DNA of 64,000 nucleotides from Balaenoptera acutorostrata (lineage: Eukaryota; Chordata; Mammalia; Artiodactyla; Balaenopteridae). Made by a program: the position numbers and the translations under genes. The stretch spans positions 39,938,282 through 40,002,281 of the forward strand of contig NC_080064.1 of the NCBI RefSeq assembly GCF_949987535.1. The letters run 5' to 3'. This document shows, one piece after another, positions 20,931 through 31,021 of the stretch; positions within the stretch are counted from its first letter, which is position 1; each line of letters begins with the position of its first letter. Under the pieces are notes generated by a model that worked only from the letters and a program-made list of their open reading frames with translations, had not been told where the DNA came from and searched no databases.

Positions 20931-21734
20931 TCTTCCCACCACCCCCCAGGCTGACCCCACACCTCTCCAGGGCCTGGCCCTTAAGGTGCTTTAGGGGAAG
21001 ACCCCCCCCCCAACTCTGCTGCCCATCCCACAGTCCCTGCAGCGCCCATGCCTCGCGGCAGCCTGCTAACTCGCAGATGTCTGAGGACACAGCCTGAGCG
21101 TGGTGGGGCAGGCGGGCCCCGGGCCTGCCAGCATTCTGCTCCTTGGATTCCCACTCTCGGGAGCAGCTTTGGGGAGTTCTCTCGGTGCTGTTTTAATTTA
21201 TTGTTTCTGCTCTAATGATTGCTCCATGTCTGATTATAAATGCCTTCTGGCTGGGGGCCCAGATTCAGAAAATTCCCATGATCTGCTTCCAAAGTTGATG
21301 GGGCCACAAATGGGACTCAAGTCTCTGTTTCGTCATTGGCCACATTTCCAAGGTGGCTGGGGGTGGGGGCAGATCAGGGCCAGACACAGGGCTCAGAGTG
21401 GAGTTGCAAGAGGAGGCATCTGGTGGCCTGGAATTCCAATAAGAGTCCCGACGAGGCAACGCCTATGTCCTGAAGAACCTTCGAGGTGGCACTCAGATAA
21501 GCCCGTTGCCCTTCTCTCAGAATAGAAGGCAGAGTCTGAGTCAGAAGCAGCAGACTACACAGCTCATAGTGAGAGGGGCCACTACCAACACCCTTCTCCT
21601 TCGCCAGCTGGCAAATCCCCACCTATCCCTCAGGAGGAAGCTTTGGGGTCACCTCCTGCAAGAGGCCTCCTCAGATACCCCATCCCCCAGCGGTTAGTTA
21701 CTCTCTGCTCCTAAGCACAGCACACAATAATCAT
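20931..21734. other. unique sequence with candidate conserved core
   Basis: Mostly GC-rich unique DNA. A distinct AT-rich core at 21180-21260 is described separately. The 141-codon plus-strand frame at 21100-21525 has no family resemblance. Confidence 0.4.
21180..21260. promoter_or_regulatory. candidate conserved non-coding core
   Basis: TTTTAATTTATTGTTTCTGC contains a forkhead-like TATTGTTT. TCTAATGATTGC and TCTGATTATAAATGCC contain homeobox-like cores. The AT-rich island sits in GC-rich DNA without repeat identity. Conservation was not tested. Confidence 0.3.
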
Positions 21735-21965
21735 CATCACACCTGCTATTTATTGAGGCTCTTCTCTGCCTGTGGCTGCGCCGAGTACAGTATGTACCTT
21801 ATCTCATCTAATCCTTATTCCATCCTTGTGGGGCAGGCGCTAGCTTTATCCACATTTTACAGAAGAGGGAACAAAAGCTCAGAGAGGTCAAGTGACTTGC
21901 CTAAGGTCAAACAGCTGTCAAATAATGGAGTTGAACTTGAAGTCAGAAGATTCCAGCTCAAAACT
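21735..21965 (-). mobile_element. MIR, near full length
   Basis: CTATTTATTGAGGC, ACCTTATCTCATCTAATCC, ACATTTTACAGAAGAGG, GACTTGCCTAAGGTCAAACAGC: clear antisense MIR over about 230 bp. Confidence 0.9.
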
Positions 21966-22487
21966 TTAAACGCGCGGTGTGTGCTTTCAGACCTGTCATC
22001 ACTACACTGCAATGAGCTGTTCATTTCTCTTTGCTGGAATAGAGCTTCTGGGGGCGGGCGACAGGTCCAACCCCACACAAGGTGGGGGTCCGGAATTGAC
22101 CGCTGAGTGAACTTCATGTGAAGAGAGTCCTGCTGTACAAAGTAGGTAATAAAATCAGGGTTGGTATCTATGACTGGCGGCACATTTAAGTAGACTCCAA
22201 AAGCAGCGGACCTGCTTAATGAGGATGCAGAACGTGACTGCAGAGACAAATGCTACATCTCAAGGGGGACTGAAGGACCCGAGTGTTCTGGGTTAGTTCT
22301 CATTTCAAATGTCATATCCCACGAGCTGCTTATGTCACTGGAATGGCCTAGAAATCCCAACATCTAGGGATCTAAACTGTATCTCCTAAATAAACGATTT
22401 CTCATGTCCAGAAGAGGCATACCAAAGGGCCCACCACATCTTGTAATTTTTGGTTTGGGACATAAAGCCATAGAAGGAAAGACATCG
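21966..22487. other. unique sequence, no feature recognised
   Basis: No repeat or gene recognised. A 130-codon minus-strand frame (21857-22249) runs into the neighbouring MIR and is not credible. Confidence 0.4.
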
Positions 22488-22692
22488 ACATTAGAGGTGG
22501 GCAGACCCATGCTCAAATTCCACTCTGCCACTTATTAGCTATGCAATCTTGACAAAGTACGTCCCTTCTCTGAGCCTCAAATGCAAAAATGGGGCTAAGA
22601 GCTGCTGCCTTGCAGGGCTGTTAGGAGCAGTAACAGGAGAACACATGGGAAAGCACCCAGCAGGGGCTCGGGAATTACAAGGTCTCTCCCTC
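22488..22692 (+). mobile_element. MIR
   Basis: CTCAAATTCCACTCTGCCACTTATTAGCTATGC, then CTCTGAGCCTCAAATGC and CTTGCAGGGCTGTTAGGAG: sense MIR. Confidence 0.9.
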
Positions 22693-22984
22693 TCTCTCAG
22701 AGGAGGTCAGAAAAGAATCATTCTCAGCGACAGACTCAGCTGAACTCAGAGGTGCGATGCTCTTGTAGACCAAGGGGCACAGAGAGAAGTTTGGCTTACC
22801 TGGGGCTGAGATCATAAATTGGATGCTTCATCACTTATAGATGCACGAAGAGTGTGGGTCAAATGATAGTCTACCCTAACACCAGCCCTAACCAGGGCAG
22901 AGGGAGAGAGAGAGAGAGACGGGCAAGATCTTGCCTCCCTCCTAGCTACAAGCTCACATGTGCTGGAGTGGAAAGGAGAACAGA

Positions 22985-23125
22985 GGACACTGCAGGTGTG
23001 AGGGTGAAGGACAGGCAGACAATGAGGGACCCAGATGCTGACGAGGAGCTCTATCAGGCCTGGAGAAGTCAGGGGAGGCTCATGCAAGAGCTGAGTCTTA
23101 AAGAATGGGTGGAACTTGTATGAAA
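22985..23125 (-). mobile_element. L2 fragment
   Basis: GAGGAGCTCTATCAGGCC and GAGCTGAGTCTTAAAGAATGGG resemble the antisense L2 'GAGCTGAGTCCTGAAGGATG'. Diverged. Confidence 0.55.
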
Positions 23126-23269
23126 GGGTATCTCCAGTGACAGAGGGACAGCACATAGACAAAAGAGAAGGCATGGAAAAAGATAAGAAATTTTTAAAGT
23201 TAGATTGCCATTACATTTTAGACTTGGAAGGAAGCTTAAAAAATCCACTGCACTACCCTTGTTGTCAAA

Positions 23270-23440
23270 GGTATTCTGCTCCTCTCATTTATGAGCTGTG
23301 TGATCTTGCCAAGTTAATCATTCAATGCCTCAGTTTTCTCATCTGTAGAATGGGGGTAATAACGGTACTCAACACATTAGAATGTTGTAAGGAATACGTA
23401 CGTGAAAACCATTTACAATATATTGATCAATAAACAAGGA
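23270..23440 (+). mobile_element. MIR (plus arm of an inverted pair)
   Basis: GAGCTGTGTGATCTTGCC, then CAATGCCTCAGTTTTCTCATCTGTAGAATGGGGG: sense MIR. Confidence 0.9.
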
Positions 23441-23487
23441 TCATCATCATCATCAACACCATCCTCACTACCACCATCATCATCATT
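23441..23487. repeat. imperfect (CAT)n microsatellite
   Basis: CATCATCATCATCA and CACCATCATCATCATT with intervening CAC/ACC units. It probably arose from the A/T-rich border of the flanking MIR. Confidence 0.85.
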
Positions 23488-23575
23488 ACAGATGAGGAAA
23501 CTGAGGCCCAGAAAGGGAAGGGATTTGTCCAGGGTGACTCAGAGGGTTAGAGGCAGGTCCCAACACTTTTATTTT
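23488..23575 (-). mobile_element. MIR (minus arm of an inverted pair)
   Basis: ACAGATGAGGAAACTGAGGCCCAG, then GATTTGTCCAGGGTGACTCAGAGGG: antisense MIR core. Confidence 0.85.
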
Positions 23576-24559
23576 TCTAACAAGGGCAGGAATTTTAAAA
23601 ACAAGCTTCCTGTAACAAGTGGAAGCCCAGAGGTCCCCGACAAGGGAGCAGGGGTCATGGAGACTGGTCCAATGTTTATGCCAAGGTTTCTTCTCTCAAG
23701 GTCGATCTCTCTGCCTCCTGCCCTGCTGGTGCCAACTGTCCTTCAGCTGTGCTCTCACTGTCTCCAGTTGATGGCCGAGGGCAACATCCCAAACCCAGAT
23801 GCCAGGGAGAGGAAGCAAACGCCCCAGACTCGGTGAAGGGCTGTTGGTGGGGGCACACATCTGTCGTGACCTCCTCATTCCAAGAGGAAACAGGAAAACC
23901 CCCAGCTCCCACCCCAATCACACAGCGGTCACAAACAGTATCATCATTCTCTGGTTCTACCACTCATTATATATTTTGCCAGCCGCAAATGGGGCCTAAA
24001 TTACATATCGTCGCCACCAAACCTCGGGCGCGGGTCGGCAGAGCACGGCTGGAGGGCAATTAGGTGAGGCCAAAGGGAACTCAGGCCTGGAAGAGGCCAG
24101 AAGCCAACAGAAAGGGACATGTGGTCCACTCCCAGGATCCTTCTCTCCTTGGGGTGGTATGCGTGTGATGGGCTTCTGGCTACAGGTGTGGAGAGAGCAA
24201 GGCAGGAGAGGGAGAGAGCAGAGGGGACAACAAGAGAGGGAGAACTCAGGGTTACAGAGTCACAAAACCTCTGGGCCACCCTAGTCCCAGCTCTACCCCT
24301 CCCTGGAACATGGCCTTCCGCAAACTTTTCCCCCTTCCCGTTGTTTCCCTGAAAACTATGGTCCCTTCTGTCCTGAATCCTGGGTAAACATACATGGCAG
24401 GTGGGTGGGGGATGGAGGCGGCATGCATGAAGACGCGGGGTTCAGGCTGTCTTCCTTCGGGCACCACTGCTTTCTGGGACTGGGGAAAGGGAATGGCGGG
24501 GTCTCCCACCTTCCTTTCAGTGGAACCCTGTGTCCCTATCTGTCAGACAATGGAGTTGG
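23576..24559. other. unique sequence, no gene recognised
   Basis: No repeat family recognised over about 1 kb. Overlapping 75-115-codon frames on both strands show no domain. Confidence 0.4.
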
Positions 24560-24740
24560 GCTGGATTCAACTCAAGTCAAGCATGAAGCACACGGCGCTG
24601 GGGACGTGCTGGGTGGAGGCAATGCACACAGCTGCAGAGAGCGCTTGTAGTGGACAAACAGTGCTCTGTGAGAGTGCCAAGGATGAGATTCACTCCTTCT
24701 GGAAGCAGAGATCTGAGAAGGCTTCTCAGAAGAAGTAGGA
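24560..24740 (-). mobile_element. L2 fragment
   Basis: GTGCTCTGTGAGAGTGCC and GAGAAGGCTTCTCAGAAGAAG parallel the antisense L2 segment 'GGAAGGCTTCTCTGAGGAGG'. Confidence 0.55.
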
Positions 24741-24829
24741 TAAGAGGTTGACATTGATGGAGTCAGAATCCCACACAGAGAGAAGAGTAACAGTGTGTGC
24801 CTTTGTGACTGTGTGTGCACATGTGAGAG

Positions 24830-24832
<3 letters not shown>

Positions 24833-24869
<37 letters not shown>
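24833..24869. repeat. (GA)n microsatellite
   Basis: About 18 uninterrupted GA units, preceded by short TG-rich stretches. Likely polymorphic in length. Confidence 0.95.
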
Positions 24870-24870
<1 letters not shown>

Positions 24871-25009
24871 CAGATGGACATGGGGTGTTGGGGAAAACCA
24901 ATTAGGGAACTACTGGGAGGCAGGAAAGAGCTTCCCAGCCTCGGTGCCCAGGGTACCAGCATTGAGGAAGAGAACCAGGACCAAGACCCCTGAGCGCTTA
25001 CAGTGAGAG

Positions 25010-25280
25010 CCTTGAATTCCTAACGCCCCCCAAGATTCTCTAATTACTGTTAATTAATCATTTCCACTTTGAATGGGGTTTGGCTTGGGAAGATGGGATA
25101 GAAAGAGCAGTCAGAGACTTTTTAAAAGTTTTGCGAGCCCAATAAAAGCCAGCATGACAATGAAGAACAGACACTCCACGAGCGGCTTAGAGAGCGCAGT
25201 GGACGAGGATGCAAAGATGGGTATTGTGATCTAACTTAGGGAAGATCTATTTAAACATTTCATCATCATGGAATGGTAGG
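25010..25280. promoter_or_regulatory. candidate homeobox-rich non-coding element
   Basis: CTCTAATTACTGTTAATTAATCATTTCC (25038-25065) packs several TAAT/ATTA cores. It is followed by AGACTTTTTAAAAGTTTTGC and ATTGTGATCTAAC. No repeat identity was seen. Regulatory function is inferred from composition only. Confidence 0.3.
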
Positions 25281-25292
25281 AGAAGATTCTAA

Positions 25293-25320
25293 ATGATGAT
25301 GATGATAATAATAATAATAA
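25293..25320. repeat. (ATG)n/(AAT)n microsatellite
   Basis: ATGATGATGATG passes directly into AATAATAATAATAA at the edge of an antisense MIR. Confidence 0.9.
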
Positions 25321-25344
25321 AAGTTAGCAATAAGCAACAACGAT

Positions 25345-25545
25345 GAGAGCAGCCATTTGTGTAGGTTTGCTAGCTGCCAGGCGCTGAGCTGTGTTCTGTC
25401 TGGATTCTCTCTTTTAATCTGCTCAACAACCCACTGAGACAGGTAGTACTGTTAAGCCCTTCTGTGGATAAAAATCACAGTGGCTTTGAGAGGTTAAGTA
25501 ACTCACCTAGTGAGAAACCAGGCTGGGAGTCTAACTCTGATATTA
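25345..25545 (-). mobile_element. MIR
   Basis: GCTAGCTGCCAGGCGCTGAG, TTTTAATCTGCTCAACAACCC and GAGAGGTTAAGTAACTCACCTAGTG: antisense MIR. Confidence 0.85.
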
Positions 25546-25569
25546 ATCAGGAGACTATATCAGTGTCTT

Positions 25570-25650
25570 TGTTTCAGATGGAAAGATTGAAGCCCCCAGA
25601 GTGTGAGTGACTTACTCAAGGTCACACAGAGTCTGTCTCCACCTTTCCAA
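25570..25650 (-). mobile_element. MIR fragment
   Basis: TTTCAGATGGAAAGATTGAAGCCC, then TGACTTACTCAAGGTCACACAGAG: a second, shorter antisense MIR adjacent to the previous one. Confidence 0.75.
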
Positions 25651-25654
25651 GTCA

Positions 25655-26110
25655 CTCAGCTAAACTTCTGTTCAGAGCAGCTTATGTATCAAGCTCTGCC
25701 TAGCTCAGGCCTTCAGGACCCCTCTTCTGGACTATTCCACAGCCTCCTCCCTGGCCTCACTGCCTCCAGCCTCTCCTTTCTGCTCCATCTTCTACACTGC
25801 ACCCAGAGTGGTCCTTCTAAGATCCAAGCAAAGTTTAAAAATCTTGCAGGGCTTCGATGCCCCAGGAAAAACTCTGTCATTGAAGGCCCATCACAGTCTG
25901 GTCCTCATTTTCCAGCCTGTTCTCCCACCCATCCCTGATGCCCCCTTTATCCCAGCAACACGTGGCTTCCCCCGGCCCCGAGCACCACGCACTCCCCCAG
26001 GTGACTGTGCTAGCGCTCTCTGCTCCTTTGTTTACAATGTCCTTAGGCCTCTTCACTGTTCTGTCAACTCTGACTCTTCAAGGAGCAGCCTTGGAAAAGC
26101 TCCCCTGGCT
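25655..26110 (+). mobile_element. L2 LINE fragment
   Basis: CAGAGTGGTCCTTCTAAGATCC, AAGGCCCATCACAGTCTGGTCC and CTGCTCCTTTGTTTACAATG follow the L2 3' order. Open frames here (25808-26368) are L2-derived. Confidence 0.75.
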
Positions 26111-26289
26111 CCCAGGAGGAGTGAGTGGCGCTTGCCAGCCCCTGGCGCCCTACAGGACTCTAGTGCAGCAGGATCCCACTTGCCTCGTCGCACACGTAGT
26201 GGGCCGTGCCCTGCTCCACAGTCAGGCTGTGAGCCTCTCGAAAACAATAAGAAGGCGGATGGGATATGCTGGGGGTTACTGTGCACAGG

Positions 26290-26482
26290 TACTATCGTCT
26301 CATTAACATCTCATTACTGTTCTCATTATTATTTTCATTACTATTATTATCTCACTTCTCATTCATAAGAAAACGGAGTCACAGAGAGACAGAGGAGCCT
26401 GCCCAGCTTTGCACACCTGGAAAAAACTGAGCTGGGGCTGACTGCGTCTATCTGAAGCACAGGCCACATGCCAACCACTGTG
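26290..26482 (-). mobile_element. MIR fragment
   Basis: TATTATCTCACTTCTCATTC, ATAAGAAAACGGAGTCACAGAGAGAC and GCCCAGCTTTGCACACC: diverged antisense MIR, preceded by an ATTATT-rich stretch. Confidence 0.7.
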
Positions 26483-27270
26483 TCACCGCGGTCTCCCAGG
26501 GCGACAGTCACTACACGTTTCCTCCAGTGAACTGGAGAGCAGCAGTGCCCGCCCTGGAAGCCTCCTGCGCCCTGCTCCTGTGCCCTGTCCGCTTATGCCA
26601 CAGGCCGGCTCCTTAGGCTGCTGCCCAGTGGTGAGCCGAGTCACGCCGCCCCCGCCACAGGTCCCCGACACAGACAGCAACAAGACCTGAGCCAGCTCTT
26701 CCGTGCGCAGTTAAGGGACGGAGGCGGCGCTCAGGAATAAAAATAGACAGGCTTCGTCAGAGAGAAATAAAGTGAGCAGTGTGGGAGGGGAGCTTGGGGG
26801 GCATGGAGGTCCAGGAATTTGGAGGAGAAAAATGCCCGTAATGGCATATTTTCCAGCAGTGAAAAACATTAAGACCCACTTTAAAAATGTAGTTCTCACC
26901 ACAGCTATTCCTGGACTCCAGCCCAGGAGAGCAGTTGGGCGTATGAATGACACTCTCTGCCCACTCTTCCCTACTCCGGCTGTCTGTCTCGGTCCCAACA
27001 TTTTGTCCTGGGGGCACCTCCTCGGTGCAGCCTCCCTGGGCCCACCCCCTCCCTGCTTACCATGGCCTCTCAGCTGCAGAGAGTGCCAGAGAAGGGCAAA
27101 ACCTCTGGGACCCTCCTTGCCCATCACTCACCCTAACTCTGGGGCTGGGGAGAGGGGAGAGGGGAAGGGACCTGGTACGGTCCCAGAACCCCGGTGGTAG
27201 AGCCAGGATGCATGCCGAGGTCCTCAGGTCAGAATCCTTCAGAGTTTCCATCAGCTACCCACCCCCTCCT
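26483..27270. other. unique sequence with a small AT-rich core
   Basis: No repeat identified. Around 26745-26905 an AT-rich core (GTAATGGCATATTTTCCAGC, AACATTAAGACCCACTTTAA) breaks the GC-rich context and may be a conserved element. The 138-codon frame at 26711-27127 is not recognised. Confidence 0.35.
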
Positions 27271-27432
27271 AACACACATACACACCTGCACGCGTGCACA
27301 CCCATGCATGCACGTGCATGCACACACACGCACACAGAGAAACCTGTGCCTGCCAGCACACACACACATTCATGTACACACCTGCAGACACCTGCGATCA
27401 CACACAAACACCCAGGTACACACACAGGCAGC
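27271..27432. repeat. CA-rich imperfect microsatellite region
   Basis: Alternating ACACAC, CATGCA and CACACC blocks over about 160 bp, with several CATGCATGC-like steps. Such purine/pyrimidine alternation can form Z-DNA. It is not coding. Confidence 0.85.
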
Positions 27433-27439
27433 CTGGTGC

Positions 27440-27612
27440 AGGAAAAAATAAACCACCTGAAGAGCCAGGAAACCTGAGTTCCAATTTAATCGGACCATGA
27501 ACTAGATGCGTGAACCTGGTCATGTCATTTCACTCTGGTCGCCCAATGTATAAACTAGGCCAATGATCCTTGCCCACCTCTCAGGGCTGTCGGGAGGCTG
27601 AAAGAAGGCATG
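27440..27612 (+). mobile_element. MIR
   Basis: CCAGGAAACCTGAGTTCCAATTT, TGGTCATGTCATTTCACTC and CCACCTCTCAGGGCTGTCGGGAGGC: sense MIR. Confidence 0.8.
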
Positions 27613-27664
27613 AGAGAGGGCTGATGAACAGGCCTGCCTTCATCTCCTGTGAGGCCGATGGCGC

Positions 27665-27975
27665 GGCAGCTCTGAAGCCCAGCTACTTGGATTTGAGTGC
27701 CTTCACTGCCACACACCATCTGTGTGACCCTGGATGAGTTATTTCACCTCTCTGTTTTCCTCATCTACAAAATAGAGATAATCCTAGAATTTACCCACTG
27801 GGTTTTAGTGTGAGGATTAAATGAATTCACAATTAGGAAGTTTTTAGAACGGCGCCTGGAATATTACAAGTGTTCAACGTTAGTCAATAGTATACCATTG
27901 TCAAAGTAATACTTATTAACTTTGTATGGCCTGGTGCAAAACAGGAGCTCAGGAAATGTTTGTCCAATGAATGAA
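27665..27975 (+). mobile_element. MIR, followed by an L2-type end
   Basis: CACCATCTGTGTGACCCTGGATGAG, TTTTCCTCATCTACAAAATAG and GTGTGAGGATTAAATGAATTC form a sense MIR to about 27890. GGCCTGGTGCAAAACAGGAGCTCAGGAAATG then resembles an L2 or MIR terminus ending in AATGAATGAAGG. Confidence 0.85.
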
Positions 27976-28534
27976 GGAACACTATGGGGGGGAGGAGGTG
28001 ATGCAACCAGACTTAGTCCCACCTGTGTTGGAGAACTGGTCTGAAATGACTTCTTCTGGCCCCTTTTGTCCTCAGACTCCCCGATTCACTGGGGATGCCA
28101 AGAGCTCCTGCTATGCCGCTCACGTGTCACGCTCTCCGCCTCCGCTGAGCAAAGCCCCCTGCTCTCCTGGAGAATAAGCAGGGCATTTCCTGGGCTCAGC
28201 AGCCCAGAGCACTTAAGCACTTAAGACAGAGCAGGGCCAGGGCTGGGGTGAAGGGGCCGGAGCAGGGGAGGCAGTATCTCCACAGCTGGGGTGTTTATAC
28301 ATTTTCAGGGTCCTGTTCCAGCAACCATCAAGCACTACTCCTGGAAACTCTCGTCTCCCAGGCCAAGCAGGGCTCAGGCGCTAACGTTGTTCCTCTCCGT
28401 GAGTTGCATGGGCTGGACTACAGCCTAACAGCTATGGCGACACTCTCCAGAAGGACATCCCTTGCCACCCACCTAGTGCGCTCCAGAGCAGAAGAGCCAG
28501 CAGAAATCCACCGGATCCCAGGCTTGGATCGAAA

Positions 28535-28790
28535 TAACTCTGACAACGATAATAATAATGATAATAATTCCCAACGCTTATTGCATATTTACGAGGTGCC
28601 AGGCAGGCACTACTACAAGATCTCTATGCAAATTAACTTATTTAATATTTATAACAGCCTAGGAGGTAGTTACTACTGTTATAACCATTTTACAGATGAA
28701 GAGATGGAGGCAGAGGAGGTTGAGGAACTTGCCCAAGACAGGAAGGCTAGTAGGGGCACAGGTGGGATTTAAACTACGCGGGCTACTTGA
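28535..28790 (-). mobile_element. MIR with AAT-rich 3' border
   Basis: AATAATAATGATAATAATTCC, ATTTACGAGGTGCCAGGC, CCATTTTACAGATGAAGAGATGG and GAGGAACTTGCCCAAG: antisense MIR. The frame at 28248-28772 runs through it and is not a gene. Confidence 0.9.
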
Positions 28791-28919
28791 GAGCTCACGC
28801 TTCTTACTTTCTATGCCCAAGCATTCACTGACTTGTCGTTTCTAAGTATTTTAGACATTTTATTGGGTTTTTGTTTTCTGTTTTGAAATCCTAAAGGCAA
28901 AAGCAATTAACCTAAAAGC

Positions 28920-29150
28920 AAGAAAAGCACAAGCTTTGGAGCCAGGGAGAAGTGGGTTCAAAAATCCAATCATTTGGTCGTTCCAAGCCTTTGGGAAAGT
29001 TTCTTGCTCTCTTTGAGTCTTGGTTTCCAAGTCAAAAACATGAGGATAACTCTGGCTACCCCAGAATGGGCTTCATAAGTTTCAATGCAGACATGCACAC
29101 AAAATCTCTACACTAGGTCACTGGCACACAACCAGTGATTAATACATGTT
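28920..29150 (+). mobile_element. MIR
   Basis: AAGCTTTGGAGCCAGGGAGAAGTGGGTTC, TTGCTCTCTTTGAGTCTTGG, then GTTAGTTTTC at the end: diverged sense MIR. Confidence 0.75.
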
Positions 29151-29424
29151 AGTTTTCTTCCCCCATTTTTGGCAAGAAATTTCAAATGTGGGTGAAAGAT
29201 ACCTATGTTCCTTCACAGGTAAACTGTAAAATGTAATTAATATCAAGTTATAAGGTGTTTATTGAGCATCTGCTTTCCGCTATTACAAGTCAATCTGATG
29301 AACTCTCAGCTTTCCTGGAGAAAGGAGGTGGGAAGTGGAAAACGCAAAAATAATCTCAAAACAAAAAGCAAATACAAGTTCATTTCTATTGGTTCTGGAC
29401 CTTATTGCAGAATCTTAGTTCTGA

Positions 29425-29562
29425 AGGGTTGTGGAAACTACAGTCTGATTCTCTACTACAGATGGTGAAACTGAGGACCAGAGAAGGACAGGATCAATTA
29501 TCAAGCTATTGGCAGGGCCCCCGGCTAGCACTGAGGTCTCCTGAATCCAGACCCATGTGTTA
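29425..29562 (-). mobile_element. MIR fragment
   Basis: CTACAGATGGTGAAACTGAGGACCAGAGAAGG and CTGAATCCAGACCC: antisense MIR. Confidence 0.75.
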
Positions 29563-29734
29563 CCACCCCATGAGGCCTGCATATTTGTGTCCTGTGTCTC
29601 AGGAAAGACATAACACAATGCAGCTTTCACCATCTCTTTCTTTCCCAGCTCTACGTGTGATGCATCAAGGAAAAAAAAGTCACAGAATACAATAGAAGGA
29701 AACATCAGCTCCAATTTGTGAGATATGCCATCAA

Positions 29735-29855
29735 ATGGAATTTACTGGAAATTAACCATGCTCATTTACCATGCACCTACTGCTTGCCAGGCTGCATTCT
29801 TGTTGCTTTACACACATTACCTCTTCTAATCAATCCTGACAAGTCACATGAAAGT
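29735..29855 (-). mobile_element. MIR fragment
   Basis: CATGCACCTACTGCTTGCCAGGC, TTGCTTTACACACATTACC and TAATCAATCCTGACAAG: antisense MIR 3' half. Confidence 0.75.
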
Positions 29856-30429
29856 CACTCACTCAACTCATAATTTCTGCACCCTAACATATGCTATGCA
29901 CTGTCGTGAGCCGTCACTGGGGGCAGGTGTTCCTCACCCAGGAAGCTACCTAGGGTGTAAGAGATGGCATCGCAAGACCCAGGAATGCATGTGCCGGGAA
30001 TGAAGGGGCCACAGGACTTGGAATGGCTGTGTGTGACTGTGAGGGGTGTGAGGCAAAGGCAGGTAAGGAAGATGCAGCTGGGTGTAGCGGGAAGAGAGCA
30101 GCCCTGGCACTGAGCTGTGGATGGTGGGCCTCGAGAAGTAGCTGCGGAATGAATGAATAAATGCACGAATTAAGAGCCAGTGGAGGAAGAAGTAAAGACC
30201 AACAAGAAAAAAAGAATAACCAAGAAGTCCTCCGGGAGACAGAAGCCAAGTCAGAGGTAGATGCTCTGTCCTAGCACAAACGCTGTGCTCTGCTGACTGG
30301 GGCCGCCTGGCAAGGGCGCAGACTCGGCTTCACGGGGCAGATCCCCAAGGCGCTGCTGCTGGAGGCCTGGGTGCCGAGAGCGGCGCACGGCCGTGGCCCC
30401 CCATAGTCAGAGATGTCACAAGTGGGCTG
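29856..30429. other. unique sequence, weak L2-like end
   Basis: GAATGAATGAATAAATGC at 30148 suggests an L2 tail remnant. Otherwise nothing recognised. GC content rises toward 30400. Confidence 0.35.
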
Positions 30430-30930
30430 ACAGGAACGCTGAGGAGGAGGTGTGCAGCTCTGTCCCAGGAGGGCTCCTCAGGAGGGAGCGTCTCAGGGGG
30501 GCCTCGGAGGTTGAGGAGACAGAAAAGAGGGGGCTGGAATTCCTGGAAGAGGGAAGAGCCCCCCAAGGCCACCGAGGTGGGCCCAAGTCTGACTTGGGCA
30601 GCAAATACAAAGTAGTTCAGTGTTCTGGCTCTTAGGAAGGGCTGGGGGAGTCGGGGGTGGAGGGAGCTGATGCGGGAGGGCCCTGCGGACTATGGGATGG
30701 ATTCAGACCACACAGCACAGGCCAGGGGGAGCCTTTGAAAGGAGGGGCTCTGTGTGTGCGTTTCCATTTTAGATCCTGGGGCAGCATGTGCAGGGGTGGA
30801 AGGCGGGAAGGCAGGGAGGGCCACCAGGAGGCTGCTGCCCTGCTCCAGGGAGATGGTGAAACTCCAGAGCAAAATCTTGGATTGAACAGGGATGTAGTCT
30901 GAGAGGAAGAGGGTTTGGGAAAAAACCTGA
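30430..30930 (-). mobile_element. L2 LINE fragment
   Basis: GAGGGCCCTGCGGACTATGGGATGGATTC, GGGGGAGCCTTTGAAAGG and CACCAGGAGGCTGCTGCCC follow the antisense L2 words 'GGGCCTTGTAGGCCAT', 'GGGAGCCATTGAAGG' and 'AGGAGGCTATTGCAG'. The 208-codon minus frame over 30632-31258 is not a gene. Confidence 0.75.
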
Positions 30931-31021
30931 GAAAGGCAGGATTTACCAGGTCCAACGATATCTGCATGCCATTCGCCTCCTCTAGAGACCTTAAAGCTTT
31001 ACTAACCTGGTCTTGGGGCTT

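Noticed and set aside
23441..23487. Regularly spaced CAT units considered as a CRISPR-like or regulatory array
   Set aside because: It is an ordinary trinucleotide microsatellite. No spacer-repeat architecture exists anywhere in the window.
24572..24962. minus-strand frames with Ser/Leu repeats
   Set aside because: Translated (GA)n microsatellite.
25808..26368. 186-codon plus-strand open frame
   Set aside because: Lies largely in a sense L2 and ends in an ATTATT-rich MIR border.
28248..28772. 174-codon plus-strand frame with an Asn/Asp-rich stretch
   Set aside because: The Asn/Asp run is a translated AAT/GAT microsatellite at the edge of an antisense MIR.
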